From NCBI GenBank assembly GCA_024305405.1, contig JAKNDB010000110.1:3968001-4032000 (forward strand): a DNA stretch of 64,000 bases. Direction: 5' to 3'. Of the stretch, positions 13,401 through 30,045 are shown piece by piece. The stretch comes from Dirofilaria immitis (lineage: Eukaryota; Nematoda; Chromadorea; Rhabditida; Onchocercidae). The notes beneath the pieces were generated by a model, which was not told the DNA's origin, made no database searches, and worked only from the letters and a program-made list of their open reading frames with translations. Every line of letters starts with the position of its first letter. Positions within the stretch are counted from its first letter, which is position 1. The translations under genes and the position numbers were made by a program.

Positions 13401-16400
13401 ATTGCATTGTAAGTAAAGAAATATTAATTGCTAAATGATTTGGGATCGTAAGATCAGAAAAAATTAGGAAGCAAAAAGAATGCGTCAAAAAAAAAGAAAA
13501 AAAACAAATTACTGATAAACTTTCATGATGTAGAGACTTTTAGTTACTACGGCTTCGTCATATATTGCCAAATTTTTACTCTCTTTAATAACCGTTCTTT
13601 TAAGTTATCCATATTTATGTTTTCTTGCTTTGCTAATTTATCAAACTTTATATTAGCTGAAATTTGAGCGGAAATAAACAGTTGTCCTTTATCGCAAAAA
13701 TGAAAATTTTTTTATTGAACATGGAATCACAGTGCATCAAAATACATTTGGGAAAAATTTGATTTAAAGAAATCGGAAAATTTTTGTATAAAATTAAGCT
13801 ATGGAATTAAAAAGATATTTGAAAAAATATATGAAGTTTTATAAAAATTGGAAGACAAAGAAAATATATCGAAGAAATTTTTGAATGAAACAAAATTGCT
13901 TTACTTTCTAAATCTAATATTCATTATTAGGATTTAAAAAGAAATTAGAGATTAAAGTAAGTGAAGTTTGATATAATTTATGAAGAACACCAAAATTTCT
14001 AGACTAGAAAGATCATTGTTCGAAACCACTCCAAGAATGTCAATTTAAACAAAGAAAAATTAATTAATTGAAAAGAAAAGAATGCTTGAAAAAGCATAAA
14101 TTTGTTATTTGGAAATATAATAATATAGAAAGGCAAGAAGTATAAATGATGAATTCGAGAAAAGAATAAGAAAAAAAGATATGAAATCAGAAATTAATAA
14201 TTAGGCTGATATATTGATAAAAGCTATGATAATAATCAAAGCTTTATCTGTCAATCTATATGCTTATACCGCCTCTTATGAAAAAGAATGTTGTTTTTAA
14301 GGAATTATTTAATTATTCAAACAAAAGTTCATTCATCTTCAATAAGCGATCATAAAATATAAGCAAGTAGATAAATGCTTAAAATGCGATTTTTTTTTCC
14401 CTACAATTTGCATTGAAGTTTGCCTTTAGTTCGGACCATCAAATGAATGCATTTATCTTGCTTTGAAGTCGAAATGCTTCTTTTTTAGTTAAAGATTTAC
14501 AAAAAAAAAAAAAAAAAACTGAAATAGTTTGAATTTTTTTATCAGCAAAATTGGAAAGAATATAATTTCGAAAGATATTTAGAGGGAAAAAAAAGATCGA
14601 AATAATAGAATGGAGAATGATAAAGTTGATAGAAGATTGTTGCACCAAAGCAGTACGTCAAAAAGAAGGATAAAAATTGACTGCAAATGCATCTAAATGG
14701 ATATTCAAGAGTAAGCAAAGACGAATTTCAATAAAAAATTTTTGGGAAACAGAATTAAGCAAATAAAATTATTAATCACTAAAATTAAATACTACAGAAA
14801 ATAGTAAAAATGAATGAATGATTAATCTAAAATAAATGGAAGAATATTGCACAACATTTTCATAAATATTGGTTTCAGAATTTCCAGCTGCTATTGCAAC
14901 TCAATCTGAATAATTTCAAGCACAATAGTTTAATTTCATTTACTTCAAGCACAAGAAAAATATCGATGATCAGAATTTTATTTATGATGGAACACAATTT
15001 CTACAAAAGATAAATTTTTGCACGAATTCTTTAGTTATCTTATAGAGAAACTAGACATTAGATGATTTATTCTGGAAAGGCCCAAGCTTTATAATAAATG
15101 AAAACTTATTAGATGTCATATGTTGGCAAGTGGCTTAAACAAGAAGGAAGGAAAGATGAAAATTTCGAGGAAGAAATAGAAAGAAGGAAAGAGAGAGGCA
15201 TACGAACTCTTCTGAAGCTTCTTCCTCTATCTTCTTTAATAGTCTTCTCAGGTTCCAAAAATTTCGCCTACGACAACTGAATTTAAAAGTTGAAATTAAA
15301 AGATATGTAAAGCTTTCTTCAACAGGACATTTTAAACAAAGGTAAATGAAAAGTTGATGGAATAGACAATTCATTGTTTTACGAATAGTTCAAATTTTGA
15401 TTGAAAAATTCTCAATTCAAGTATGAATACATATACGTACGTATGTATGCTGGCATTTTAAATTAACTGCTATTCTTTTTGCGAAAATTTTAAAATTTAA
15501 AAAAATTTACAGAAAAGTGTTATTCGTTTTGTTCCACGTTTGACGTACAGAAGAGATATGCAATTATAGAATGTTAAGTTATAGTAAAAGAAATTGATTT
15601 TTTCACGAAAATCTGAAAATGAATTTTAATCAGTTTTTCGACATCATTTATCCGAAAGTTATCCAGTGATATGATACAATAAATATGTTATCAATCATGA
15701 TCAATTGGTGAGTATTTAATTGCTTAATAATAATAATATTATTATTATTGCGATATTATGAAATATTGCATAAATAAAATTGTTACTACTTCCTGATATC
15801 TATAGTTAAGTTGAAAACAGAAAGGTAAAAACGACAGTTGACAAGGTCCAATAACATTAGTAAGATTGGGAAATTAAGGATGATTGGTTGTTATTTGAAA
15901 TATTATGTGTATGTTATTGTAAATAGATAAACAAATTGGGGCTCTACGACTGACCATTGATTATCACAATCCATTTAAGTGATGAGAATGCCCTCTTCGT
16001 TGTAGCTAATTTCTTCTCTTTCTTTTTATTTCTTTCCTTTTGAAATTATGACATTCATTTAAAAGTAAATTGAAGAGCAAAATAAAAAAAAAAAAAAAAA
16101 CTACTGAGATACGAACTGTTATAAGAATGCGCTTACGATAATCATCAACCTTTCACTAATTCAATTTCTAATTATAATTTTATCACAATGAACTTTATTT
16201 CTTAAAGATTTTTCATACAAGGATTAAATGGATATACAAATATATTAATATATAAATATACAAACAAATACACTCAATCAGATCAATCAAATCGTTACGC
16301 TAACTTGTTTTAACTATTTCTTAATTTGTTATCATTGTTGTTATCAGTATTGTTGTAGTATGAGTTGGACAATTGCATGAAATATATGTAAATGCACGTG

Positions 16401-16407
16401 GCGCTGC

Positions 16408-16432
16408 ATATGTATGTATGTATGTATGTATG
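16408..16432. repeat. (TATG)n microsatellite
   Basis: About six TATG units in a row. Confidence 0.9.
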
Positions 16433-16658
16433 AGCGTACATATGTGTAAGAATTATAAATATATTTTATAAAAGCGATAACAATTATCACAGTTTTACCT
16501 GACCTGGTTGCATCTATATTAGTTTTACCACATATATCAGATTTCCTCAGTTTAAGATAAAGACTGAAAATTGAAAACATGATGATTTCTGCACTACATA
16601 CTTGCGTCAAAACAAGTTATGCACACATGTGCATTTCTACCATTTCTATGTTCAGTAA

Positions 16659-16684
16659 ATATATATATATATATATATATATAT
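16659..16684. repeat. (AT)n microsatellite
   Basis: Thirteen AT units. Confidence 0.9.
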
Positions 16685-19368
16685 CAGTATCATATCAGCA
16701 TTTATATTACTATCAGGAAATCTCAAATATAAGTGCGATGACCTTTCCTTTATTTCACTGATGTTAAGTAGTAAGCTAAACTTCGGATAATTTTCGCTTT
16801 TGCATTTTGTACTAATCTTTCATTCCAGAATGATTGTTGTAGAAATGTTAGCAGAATTGATGGAATCTGTCATAAAACAATTATAAGATGGATACAGAAT
16901 CATTTTTGGAAGCTATTCAAAGGCCATTAAGAAAGACTTTTAAAAATATAGCGGGAATAAGAAACTGTTACAGTTGTTAAGGAAAATGGAACCTCTAAAA
17001 GAGCATAATTTAAGAAATGATAAAGAACTGATTACTGATTGATAGGTTAATCGGATATGGGAGAGAGGTATCAGTTTAATAACTAAATAAAAATTAATAG
17101 TATTTCAGAGGACTTTTCATGTCAATAGTTTTGTCCTTTTGAAATACTTTCTTTAAACACATAACATAATGCTTATGAAATTGAATTAAACAACTTACTA
17201 ATTTGGCGAAACATCCAAGCAGATTGGATTTCAAATACAAATTTCAAACAATTATTTATTTAATATCATACATCCTATCTAATAAATACATATACATATA
17301 TTATATAATGAAATGTCAAAGATACACATATAACAATGGATGATGATTGCCTAGTAATTCTATCACGTGAGTGGGTGTTATGTTTCGCTGATTATGAAAA
17401 TTCTTTTTCCCGTTCTTGACACCTCATATCTACCCTAAAAATGTATATACAGAATCATGTCATCCTACAGCATATTTCTGCAAGGCTTTACAATCTAATA
17501 CTGCAATAATATCGTCATTTACACAATCAACATATCATCTGCAATAACTCTTATGATAGAGTTATTTGAGATGAAATTTTAAGAAAAATTTAGTTTATCT
17601 GAATAAGGATATGGAAAAAATTGCAGCAAATGAAGTTAGAAATGAGAAGGGAAATTTGGATACATATATAGAATGCGAGATATCATAATTATTTTTATAG
17701 AAGTAGGATTCTACGTTGCAATCAATATATAGCATTATTTTTAATGATCATGCAAGAAATTGGTAGTAAAATATAGGCAAAATAGTAAAATTTACTCAAT
17801 TTTTCTAGAAAGTAATAGGTGCTAAATCCGGTTACAGAATTATTTTTTTTTTAAAGATAACTTAATTGTAGATTACCTAAATGCAAGATAGTCCAAAAGA
17901 AACTACGGATATGTGTTCATGTTAAAGGAATAGAGAATTGCGGGAAAAAAGGTGCACTTAAATTTTTCAAGTAGAATGGTAAAATAAATTAAGAACCAGG
18001 TATGGAAATCTGGTTCTAGGAGATGAATGGTCGAATTATGTTCCTCCTCTAAAAAAAAAAAAAAGAAAAAAGAAAATCAGGAAATTTCGTCGTAAATGTT
18101 CCGAAATCGGTAATATTAATTTTTAAGAATTTAGAGAATAAGATTATTAATTTAATGAATAATCCCTATTATGTATACCTAAGATTTATACCTGAGAATA
18201 ATAGACGAAAGTTTTTAGAAAAGTTAGCTTATAACAAGGACCGAAGAGAAAAGTGAAATTTGGGAGTTTCCAAATGATTTTCAAATAAGACTTCAGCCAG
18301 TGGTAGATGATGATCTGTTCTGGAAAACAGCTGTTTAATGCGCAAACAATGAATAATGCCTACGATGAAGGAAGGAGCCACATTGGCAGTTAATAGATGA
18401 ATATTTTTTTTTTCAAGATTCACTATTACATAATTAATGAGTTACTTAATGATCCTAATTAAATTAATTAGCATTCAAAATTTGAGAAACTGTAATTAAA
18501 TAACTGTCTGAATTTTAAGCATATTTATGAATCCCAGAGAATTCAGGCTTATCATTTCAGTATTGCAAGAATTCGTATTTAAAATAATTGTATGTATGAT
18601 AAGAAAAGAAGAAACAGTAATGAAAATTAATCCGAAAAATTATTTTGAAATGATTACAGACAAAATTTAATTCGACATATACCTGTCGTATATAAAAGAA
18701 GCTTTCTTTGAAAAGTCGTTGTTGCATTGCCGAAAAGAAAAACGCCAAGCCAATCGTAATGTAACATTTGACAAGCTAAATTATGCGCCAAACTAGTATT
18801 TTTCTTTTTTTTTTTTTTTTCGTCTGCTTAATTTTCAGATAAATGATCACGTGTAATTACAAAAAAATGAAAAGGCAAAAATTATGATCTGATAGCAAGC
18901 GGTTTCCAATAAATGCCTATATTTGTATATTAGAAATTGATTATTTCTAATATAGGAACGAAAAGATCAGGTTGTTTTCAACAATCATGTGATGTTTTAC
19001 TACATTTATTGCTGAATACTACTGCATGTCACATGGTAGTCGTACATCATAAATGAACTTACTCATCACTTATCTTCTTTGCTCAAAGAAAGTATAGTTA
19101 TTCAAATTTAAAAAATTGTTAAAGTGTAAAGTAACGTTGAAAAATTGTTGTGTCAAGTTCATAAGTTGAAAATATTCGAAATCAATGAAGATAAACAAAG
19201 AAATAACTAACAGTGATAATTTATGATAGTGACAATGGTAATTAATAATACTGACAATGTAATATCGGCTGTCCTGCTCTTCATTTCTCTGCAAAACACC
19301 TCACCCTGAAATTTTATAAAAATCATTCCTCTCCTCGGTTGGTTAAAAAAGTTGATAAACAAACCCAT

Positions 19369-19512
19369 ATATACACATTCAGATACACAAACAGATACAA
19401 ACACACACATACACATACACAACATACACATACACATATACGCACGCACACACACAGGCATGCATACATGCACACATACACACATATACACATATACACA
19501 TACACACACAAA
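19369..19512. repeat. CA-rich microsatellite
   Basis: About 140 bp of CA, CATA and CACG units. Open frames on both strands here (His-Thr or Cys-Val rich) are products of the repeat. Confidence 0.9.
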
Positions 19513-20340
19513 TAGAATGAAAAGCAATAGCCTCTCACGAAAAAAAAAAACAATTGAAAGTATGGAATCAACAAATTATAGGCGATTATGACCCAGGATG
19601 ATGTTCTTTCTCATTGATCGATCTACTTTTTAACTTTTCATCTGATTCATAGAGATCATAGCGTCATCCGATAACAATCATTCGTTCCACACCGATCTAT
19701 TGATTTAGATTTCATTTTTTTTTTTTTTGTGTGTGTGTTTTATAGAAACCTTTTATGTGCATAGAATCAATTTGTTATTTGATAATTATAAGTTTCATTT
19801 CGTTACCTGTAAAAATAATGTGAATGAAATTTGTTTCAATTTTTAATTTAAAATTCTTTAAAAAATATTTCAAAATCTTAAATATTTTGTTTCAAAATTG
19901 ATTTTCTTTATAAATATCAATCTTTGTCATTTCCTTGCATTCAGAAAATTCTACGACAATAATATGCATATCTGAAAAGTAGTTTCTTATGCAAAAAAAA
20001 AAAAAAGTAGCTAAACAGAATTGATGCAATTATTTAAGTGTATTATATAGACATCTATTCTCATGCAAGAAAAATCTTTTCTATTCTTTCTCAAAATTAT
20101 AAATCAAAGATCTGTAAAAATGTTTTCAGACACATAAACCAAATGCAAACTTTCGATGAAATCAAATTTTTTTTTTTTTTTTTTTAGAAAAATTGAAAGA
20201 ACAGATTTCAGTGGTTAGAAACTATCGTTCATATTTGGATAAAATTTATTCGTTCAATTCTTTTCTCAATTTAAAACGAAAATAAGTGAATACAATATAA
20301 GCTTAACATGAAGCATTATAACAATTAACAAATACAAATA

Positions 20341-20384
20341 CATTTATGCGCTATCATTATCACATTTATGCGCTATCATTATCC
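20341..20384. repeat. 22-bp tandem duplication
   Basis: Two copies of a unit beginning CATTTATGCGCTATCATTAT, spaced 22 bp apart. Confidence 0.9.
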
Positions 20385-20650
20385 AAATATTTTTTGTTTC
20401 ATTAAACAATTATCATTCCTATGCCGAAAATTTTCATACAATAAACTTTAAAATTATCCTGAATTTTGAAAGAATTATTGAAATTTTTTGATAAATTATA
20501 CAGTTGTTATTATGAGTAATTGAATTTTATTTGGAACATTATCACTGGATTAAAAATAATTGCAACAACGATAATCGAACGTCAACAATTATTATTACCA
20601 AATCATTATTATCATTATTAATATAATTTTACAGTAATTACAGCACTTAA

Positions 20651-20941
20651 AGCTATAAGTCTATTAACCTGAAAATAGGTAGTAAAGACCTCAAAAATTG
20701 GATCAAAATTCAAAAAAGAAACGATACGGCGAACAACAGAGGACGAATACTGAAAGGACAACATTTGGCATCACCTTCGATAATTACTGATAATAATAAT
20801 AGCTACAAAACAAATTTGTCAGGTAAGAATGATTGTTGAGAATCGGCATAACTCAAGTGGATGAGTGAATTATTTGATATTTCACCGAGAAAAATCGATA
20901 ATTCGCAACAAGGTGCTGCTGGGAATTTGACAATCGTCTGA
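20651..20941 (+). CDS. Possible orphan exon pair, unrecognised
   Basis: An open stretch at 20651-20822 ends at a good donor (TTGTCAG|GTAAGA). It has a mixed, coding-like composition: KDLKNWIKIQKRN, then GRILKGQHLASPSIIT, then NNNSYKTNLS. An acceptor-like TAG at 20676-20678 could open it. A second open stretch, 20861-20941 (ATG to TGA), reads MSELFDISPRKIDNS then QQGAAGNLTIV. The two do not join in phase with the obvious splice sites. No family is recognised. It could be the end of a gene whose other exons are hidden in the AT-rich region to the left, or chance. Confidence 0.25.
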
Positions 20942-22580
20942 AAATTGAAAGCGACAATTTAAAAAAAAAAAAATTAACGGTCATTTGACTACACGAACGA
21001 TTAAAAAAGTTATATGCCGGAGAATCGAAGCGACTATTTCAGATATTCCAACGGTTGCTTCCTTGCACTACTACTACTACTACAATTATAAATAAACTAT
21101 TCGAGTAGAGCTCCAATGCTGATTAAGTTTTTTTTTTTTTTGCATACTTACACAGCCATGTTATGTATGTTGTTTCAGGTAGTAGTAGTAAGTAGTACAG
21201 GTGCAGAAGATAATAGTGCATACAATGGCAGTTCGTAAATCTTAATAAAGGATATTGTTTGCATCATTTTCTTACTCATCATATCATCTATTTTAACCAA
21301 GATGTTATCATGAAAAGATGTGAAAAATAAATAAAAATATTAAAATGTTTGATTAGAATATCATTAACCATTTCAAACCAGTCTTGTTGCCGTGCGTAAT
21401 TAATATCTACGCAAATATAATTGTGACCATCAAAATAAACAAGAAAGAAACAATAGATAAATTAAACGAATTTGTCTAATAAATGTTTAACTTTTTATTA
21501 TGAATTTCATCAAAATATTTCCATCCACGGACTCCAGTTTCCTCGTCTTCGATAAGATTAATCAGGTGTAGTACAGTAAATGATAAAATAATCTGAATGA
21601 TTATGACGATAAATTTCAATAATTTTCTTAGAAAAGAAAGATATGAGAATGAAGAGTAGATAGAAGAAGGAAAGAAAATGGTCTATATAAAGCAGTTATA
21701 AAACAACAGGGAAATAGTATGGTAGTTCGTGTGGGCAAGGATTAATGCAAAATTTTTTTTTAAAAAAAAAGTAAAGATACTTTTGTCTATTTTATTTTCT
21801 CCCTCTTCTTAGCAGATACCGGTCAATGAGAGCAATTTTGGAAATATGAGCCATAAATGTTCGGATTCTGTGTATTTTAATGATTTGGCTGGCAAGGAAA
21901 CTGAATTGATTTGAATCAGAAAAATAAATAGAAAAATATCTTATGTAAGATAATAAAGCATTTAAATTGTTTTCTTCGAATCCTTTTAATTGAATATTCG
22001 AATTCGAATTATTTGTTATTTGCTAATTCAATTATAGTGGCTGAGAGAAAAAAAAAGAATGTAAACGAATGGAGCAAATTGGTGAAATGAAGAAATTTCA
22101 ATGAAAAAAAAAAGATTCGGCATTTTAATTTGTTTTAATACAAAATTTAATTTAGCAAACGAACTATTCCTATTTTCGTTTTTTTTCTTTTTAAAAAAAT
22201 ATTCGCAGATCGATACTACCAAGTAATGATCTAAGAAACGACAATGTAGGATCAGAAAGCAAAATTTGAATTTATTTTGCAGTGACAAAAATGGAATGAA
22301 ATTTGCAGTGCGTTGACATATGTCATCATTATTATGAAAAAATTTTCATATTTATAATTTTAAGCTTTTACTTCTTGAACTTATTGATTTTTGCTTCCAT
22401 TATTTGATCGGTCTTAAATTTAATAGAAGGTACTGTGATTGAGATATCCATTTTTTACGAATAATCAATCATATGCGATTTATTCTCCATCGATTATTTT
22501 TCTTCAAATCAATTCGAATTTTCCTAACTTTTTAATCATTTAGTGAATATAAATCCTTCAAATTGAGGCATATCATCATA

Positions 22581-22736
22581 ATGGAAATATTTGCACGGAA
22601 TGGGTATTTCCTTTCACTTCTTCTCATAACAATGCTTTTTCTTCGAGAAGAAAATTACACCCACGCCGACTCCAACTTGTCAATTACACCCACGCCGACT
22701 TCAACTTCCATCTTAAACACGACAACTAAATCATAG
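22581..22736 (+). CDS. Small signal-peptide ORF, 51 residues, hypothetical
   Basis: ATG 22581 to TAG 22734-22736. The product starts MEIFARNGYF and continues with a hydrophobic LSLLLITMLFL segment, then a THA|DS site that looks like a signal-peptidase cleavage point. A Thr/Pro/Ser-rich tail of about 22 residues follows (SITPTPTSTS). Part of the tail is encoded by a 29-bp tandem duplication, which is read in two different frames. That argues against long-term coding selection. It lies about 500 bp upstream of Miro on the same strand, so it could also sit in that gene's 5' region. Confidence 0.22.
   Translation: MEIFARNGYFLSLLLITMLFLREENYTHADSNLSITPTPTSTSILNTTTKS
22653..22709. repeat. 29-bp tandem duplication
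   Basis: AATTACACCCACGCCGACT followed by C/TCAACTT occurs twice, 29 bp apart (from 22653 and 22682). Confidence 0.9.
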
Positions 22737-22940
22737 TTTTGATTTCTGGCATTCCATCCATGGATAGGCCGAACAGTATTTTGCGGTTGTAGTGTGGTTT
22801 ACTTTTCCGGATATTTTATGTTATTTTAATGGCCGTAGTTCGCTCTTACATGCTGTTCATTGGATTTTAGTTTTCTCCGTATTTCTAGTTCTTCTGGGTA
22901 TCTGAAGTTATGATTTTTCTCGAGCTCTCATAGCACTTTA

Positions 22941-22965
22941 TTCTCTCTCTCTCTCTCTCCTCTCC
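22941..22965. repeat. (CT)n tract
   Basis: About nine CT units in the pyrimidine-rich stretch about 280 bp upstream of the Miro start codon. Confidence 0.85.
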
Positions 22966-23240
22966 GTCTTTTTTACCAGCAGTTTCCTCAACGTGGAATC
23001 CGTCCTCGGGTTATTATTCATGTGTGGCAGAGCAGCTAGTGATAAACCTAGGCATTGAATTGACAATGTAATACGGTAACAATTGATTGGTACATTTTCT
23101 TGGGTCCTTTACTACTGTATTTGCCAATACTGTGCAGGTTGTTTTTTTTTTCTTTTTTGGAACTTTAAACAATAAGAAATGATTCGTGAAAACTGACTGC
23201 GTAACTACCTACTTGGCAGCTAATACACTGACGAACAGCA

Positions 23241-28158
<4,918 letters not shown>

Positions 28159-30045
28159 TATATTTCTCTATTTATTAAGGTCTAGTTGTTGACCTCTTTA
28201 CATATGTGTATGTCATGAAAACAGCACCTATTCTTGTTCAATTTCTTTATTTTCTTAACTTTAGATTATTTATGAGTTTTAAATACTGAAAGCCAAATTT
28301 AGGTAGCGTTTGCTAGCTTTGTCGAAAAGTGCTAAGTTGTGGCAAGAGTTGAAGTTAAATAACTATAAAACATTAAATCAGCTTCCGGTAGTGCAACATT
28401 AAGAAGAGCTTATATCTGTTCTTAGATTTTATTAAATCTGTACTAGGATCGTTGGTTTCATTGCTATTTGTGAATCGTTCGTTTTAAAAGTTCAGAAATG
28501 CTTGAATTTTGTTCTCAAATTTTAAATTTAGCATCAAGTAGTCTCGAGAGAATTATGTATTGATGTTAGTGTTTTGTTCAGTATTCATTAACAAACAGAA
28601 ACTTATATTGTTCCTTGTCATACTACATGGATAGTGTTAAAAAGTGTAGAATTATATTTATATTAACATGTTCAATAATATTCACCATTTTTTCTTTTTA
28701 TTTCATTTAGATCTCGTTGCTCAATTATCCGTTTACCTGTATGGTTTTTGGAGAAGGAAGTTTTTCTTTGGTTTTTTTATAAAATGAGATGATGTGTTTG
28801 GATGGATAATGAGGAACATTACCCACTGATTGTATTTCCTTGGTATTATAATAAACGACTTTGGTTGATTACTTTCTTATGAAAGCTTGACCATAATAAG
28901 ACAAAACAAACATGTCATAACTCTACATTGCATTTGTAATATTTTTAATTCTTCAAATTTCTCAACTTTAGATCAGGAATATTGTTCTTTTAAATATAAT
29001 TGTCCATGAAAACATGCGTACATTGGATGTTTATGAATCTTGGATGGTGGCCACAAAGCGTATTCTGGAAAGAATAATCTTAAAAGTTTCGGATTGATTT
29101 CATTTTTATGTATTATGACAATAGTTTTATTGTGAAATAATTGACTCCAAATCTCGAAGTGGTTGATCTGTTCTATATGATCTTAAGAGACAGTGTGTAT
29201 TGCTAAGTAAAGTTCATTCCGTTCTAGCAGAAGGCAGTCTGAAATTCTGTTTGCTTTCTGAGTAAATTAAAATGTTTGCAGCTATGATTATTTTAAAACT
29301 TGCTATGTTCCAATCATCAATTCTCGTTCATCATTCAAGGTTTTGTAGTTCGGTATTTTTGCTAGTTAAATTGTGCTGCTTGAATGATGGATTTGTATGT
29401 AGTTGTGAGACGTGGCAGATTACTCTTACAAGTTCGATGTAAATTCTTGATATGGCTGCATTAGCATGCAACGAGTATCATCAACATATAGAGCATTAGA
29501 ATAAAGATTTGGGAGATTTGGTGGTTCACGGAGATAGCAAGATTTATGAAAAAGTATCTTTCGAGGAAGATTAAAAGCTAAGAAGGGAAGGGGTTTTGGA
29601 GTACAGTGAACTCAGATTTTCTTTTCGTGTTCTGTATTGCTTTCTACGAGTCTTTTTTTCTCGTTCGAAAATCTTATCTTCTCTTCGATCTACATTTATG
29701 CGGTGATAATCATCAATACAACCATTTCATCTATATGTTTTATTAGCATTTGGAAATCTGTGGCACTTAGAAAATTCGCTCTTATTGAGTTATCTAATCG
29801 AAATTATAATTATTGCGACGATTGCATTACCACGAACACAGTTTTCGTTGCAGTAGCATTGCTTCGTGTTTGTTTGATTATTTTCAGAACTGATTATTGC
29901 TGGTATTATCATTACTTTTCACGTAAATAATGGAAAAATTTAGGTCCTGTTTTAAAATTTCAATATTTCGGTTCCAATCTTCCAGTTTTTGCATTTACAG
30001 AAATGGAAAGGAAGTTAGATCATTGATTTTGTTGAGTACTTTTAT
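28159..30045. other. Intergenic region between Miro and eEF2 kinase
   Basis: Both neighbours are on the plus strand. An open frame at 29637-29930 encodes a hydrophobic, Cys/Tyr-rich 97-residue product but has no ATG at its start, no recognised domain and no splice link. I regard it as chance. Confidence 0.5.

Larger units (their letters stand above)
9010..20650. other. Gene-poor region, no coding exon recognised
   Basis: About 11.6 kb upstream of the FAM20 kinase gene. It is AT-rich with scattered microsatellites, homopolymer runs and one strong inverted repeat (10428-10497). Open frames are short, hydrophobic or low-complexity, as expected by chance in AT-rich DNA. I could not link any of them by splice sites or recognise a family. 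Promoter elements of the kinase, or long introns of an unrecognised gene, could be here. Confidence 0.45.

Noticed and set aside
18229..18423. 64-residue minus-strand open frame (PSFIVGIIHCLRIKQLF)
   Set aside because: Composition is less biased than most, but there is no family match, no plausible splice partner and no start context.
19207..19591. Cys-Val-rich and His-Thr-rich open frames
   Set aside because: They are translations of the CA/GT repeat.
29637..29930. 97-residue plus-strand open frame between Miro and eEF2 kinase
   Set aside because: It has no ATG at its start, a hydrophobic and Cys/Tyr-rich product, and no recognised domain.
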